Assembly (NCBI GenBank): GCA_002293545.1
Contig: DBDL01000076.1
Location: 12,036 to 18,242, forward strand
DNA from: Lachnoclostridium sp. UBA933
GTDB lineage: Bacteria; Bacillota; Clostridia; Lachnospirales; Lachnospiraceae
Reading direction: 5' to 3'
Length of the DNA stretch: 6,207 bases
Numbering within the stretch: position 1 is the stretch's first letter; every line of letters starts with the position of its first letter. The notes beneath the pieces are model-generated. The model saw nothing but the letters and a program-made list of their open reading frames with translations. It was not told where the DNA came from and made no database searches. Positions 4,545 through 6,207 of this stretch are shown one piece after another. The position numbers and the translations under genes are program-made.

Positions 4545-6168
4545 CACCCGAACCAAACATAATATCTTCCATAAAAATCATATCTTCTTTACCGGGCATT
4601 TCCGACGTAGTAATTTCCGTATCGAATATCAGCATTTGACTGTTTTTTGAATCATATGCAGGCCATTTTACCTCGGCGGATGTCTGCCCGTCTGTGTTGG
4701 GATCACCGGATTTCATAAAATTAACCCATCGGGTAAACATTTCATCGGATAGTTTTTGCTGCTCCGTATCCGCTTCTTCCGGCAGATTGCCGAATGCGTA
4801 CTGGATTTCACTGCCGTGATGGGCACCCAGTCCGTTTTCTTTGTTTTCTGCCGTTTCATAATTGAACCGGTAGCCGTATACTTTTTGCCCGTTTTCCGCC
4901 AGTGCGTCCGCATAAGGCTTCATAACGGCGCTGAACATCCCATACGCCAGAATCTCACGGGTCCGCTGACCGGAGCCGTTCTCCGAATCGACAGGGAAGC
5001 GGTCTAAAACAGCCTGCCTGTTTTTGTAGCCGTACATTCTGGATGCCATCATTTCATAGGTAAGCTGGTCGGTATCACCCGGAACAAATATGGAACCTTC
5101 ATCCGCATTATACCCCCAAAGCAAATCAACCTTATTTGCCTTTCCGTCTTTCAGCGCTTTATATATATTGGTCGGGTTGACGTATCCGTCGCAGACCGGC
5201 GTCATCATAAATGCGGAGGTCGTTGTAAAATCCGATATAAGCGGACTTAACTGTGCAAACACATTTGCATCCGCCGCCCGCAGTGCGGCAAGTCCGTCCG
5301 CGTCGTCCGCTGCGCCAAAGGTATATGCCATCATGCGATTCAACTCAATGCTGCGCGCAAGGTTGCCGCGTGAGTAATAATTGTTGCCGGGTACGCCCAG
5401 CATACTTCCGCTTTCCATAATTGCCCGCTGGAACAGACCTTTCGCAAGCGGGCTGGTAATCAGCGCGGATACGGAATAGGAACCGGCGGATTCGCCGCCT
5501 ATGGTAATGTTCCGGTTATCGCCGCCAAACGCACCGATGTTTTTTTGTATCCATTCCAATGCCTTGATTTGGTCTAATATCCCCCAGTTTCCGGTAGTAC
5601 CGTATTCGTCATAGGTTTGCCGGGAAGCAAAGAATCCCAATGCGTTCAGCCGATAATTGATACTGACCGTCACAATCCCTTCTTTTGCAAAATTGGTGCC
5701 GTCGTAGTCCTGTTCCGCACTGCTGCCGAGGGCAAATCCGCCGCCATGTATCCATACGTAGACAGGCAGGGATTCGTCCTTGCCGGAAGCCGGAGTCCAG
5801 ATATTGAGAGTCAGGCAGTCTTCCGACATGGTAAGTCCGTCCGGCTCCGTATCCTGCACCGCAGCCGCACCAAACTCGGAACAATCCAAAACCTCCGTCC
5901 ACGGCTCCGCATCTTTGGGCGGGGCAAAACGCAAATCCCCTATTGGAGGTTTTGCATACGGGATTCCTTTATACATGCCGATACCGTTGTTCGCCGTACC
6001 CCGAATTGGTCCGCTGGGCGTTTGCAATTGCACTTCCCGTTGTTCAGATTGTCCGGAGGGAGTCGGCACTGCGGAAGACTCCTCTTTTTTGCCGGATTCA
6101 CATGCGGTTAATCCAAACACCGCACACCCTATTAGTAACATTACATAAATCAGTTGTTTTTTTCTCAT
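4534..6168 (-). CDS. Secreted type-B carboxylesterase lipoprotein
   Basis: This 544-residue member of the carboxylesterase/lipase type B family (alpha/beta hydrolase fold) hydrolyses ester bonds. Residues 1-23 are a lipoprotein signal: RKK, a hydrophobic core, then lipobox LTAC with the lipidated Cys23. A serine/glutamate/proline-rich linker follows to about residue 45, so the enzyme should be anchored outside the cytoplasmic membrane. Family marks in order are YKGIPYAKPPIGDLRF (66-81), SEDCLTLNIW (115-124), the oxyanion loop HGGGF (141-145), the nucleophile elbow GGESAG (224-229, Ser227), the acid Glu357 in NADEGS and the base His451 in HHGSEIQYAFGNL, so the triad is complete. Length is usual for the family. 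The start at 6168 is preferred over an ATG at 6180 because GGAG (6175-6178) lies 6 nt before it and the signal peptide then begins with MRKK. The gene appears monocistronic. The natural substrate is unknown; acylated plant sugars or feruloyl-type esters are only guesses. Confidence 0.95.
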   Translation of the reverse strand: MRKKQLIYVMLLIGCAVFGLTACESGKKEESSAVPTPSGQSEQREVQLQTPSGPIRGTANNGIGMYKGIPYAKPPIGDLRFAPPKDAEPWTEVLDCSEFGAAAVQDTEPDGLTMSEDCLTLNIWTPASGKDESLPVYVWIHGGGFALGSSAEQDYDGTNFAKEGIVTVSINYRLNALGFFASRQTYDEYGTTGNWGILDQIKALEWIQKNIGAFGGDNRNITIGGESAGSYSVSALITSPLAKGLFQRAIMESGSMLGVPGNNYYSRGNLARSIELNRMMAYTFGAADDADGLAALRAADANVFAQLSPLISDFTTTSAFMMTPVCDGYVNPTNIYKALKDGKANKVDLLWGYNADEGSIFVPGDTDQLTYEMMASRMYGYKNRQAVLDRFPVDSENGSGQRTREILAYGMFSAVMKPYADALAENGQKVYGYRFNYETAENKENGLGAHHGSEIQYAFGNLPEEADTEQQKLSDEMFTRWVNFMKSGDPNTDGQTSAEVKWPAYDSKNSQMLIFDTEITTSEMPGKEDMIFMEDIMFGSGAAY

Positions 6169-6174
6169 AAAAAT

Positions 6175-6178
6175 CTCC
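6175..6178 (-). promoter_or_regulatory. Ribosome binding site deciding the esterase start
   Basis: On the minus strand GGAG lies 6 nt upstream of the ATG at 6168. The alternative ATG at 6180 overlaps this site and has only an adjacent AGGA with no usable spacing. Confidence 0.7.
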
Positions 6179-6183
6179 ATTCC

Positions 6184-6202
6184 TGCGCACGTACTTTGCG
6201 CA
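6184..6202. promoter_or_regulatory. Paired TGCGCA palindromes upstream of the esterase
   Basis: The palindromic hexamer TGCGCA occurs at 6184-6189 and 6197-6202, separated by 7 nt (13-bp register). Beyond it, a TATTAT on the minus strand (6202-6207) could be a -10 box, which would place the repeats at the transcription start like an operator or a leader hairpin. The window ends here, so the promoter cannot be completed. Confidence 0.3.
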
Positions 6203-6207
6203 TAATA

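Noticed and set aside
5617..6111. 164-codon plus-strand frame opposite the esterase
   Set aside because: It lies wholly antisense to a well-supported esterase, has no recognisable domain, and its length is explained by the higher GC of that gene.

Overview
The window looks like chromosomal DNA from a low-to-mid GC Gram-positive bacterium of the Clostridia type. This rests on AGGAGG-like ribosome binding sites close to their starts, TATAAT-type promoters, a tRNA-Gln gene without an encoded CCA end, a lipobox-bearing esterase, and the style of the ABC-2 permeases and GNAT/radical SAM proteins. It is an inference from style; no species marker is present.

Layout. (1) Positions 1-1916, plus strand: the end of an ABC transporter operon, with a 5'-truncated ABC-2 permease overlapping by 14 nt a complete second ABC-2 permease. 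The ATPase is presumably upstream, outside the window. A 23-bp hairpin follows. (2) Positions 2084-2279: a self-contained tRNA-Gln (CTG) unit with near-consensus promoter and terminator. (3) Positions 2280-2514: a noncoding leader with an 18-bp imperfect direct repeat and a -10 box. (4) Positions 2515-3462, plus strand: a tandem-GNAT acetyltransferase. (5) Positions 3479-3620: four hairpins packed end to end with at most 1 nt between them, lying between convergent genes. This is the most unusual structure in the window. (6) Positions 3658-4490, minus strand: a promoter, a good RBS and start, then a radical SAM protein missing its N-terminal iron-sulfur cluster region, running out of frame into the last ~47 residues of a GNAT acetyltransferase. 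I read this as the scar of deletions. (7) Positions 4534-6168, minus strand: a complete secreted type-B carboxylesterase lipoprotein.

The ABC permeases work together as an exporter. The remaining genes appear to be independent units and show no shared pathway. No CRISPR array, transposase, phage gene or recognisable defence system is visible. The candidates for something undescribed are the packed hairpin array and the remodelled radical SAM/GNAT locus.
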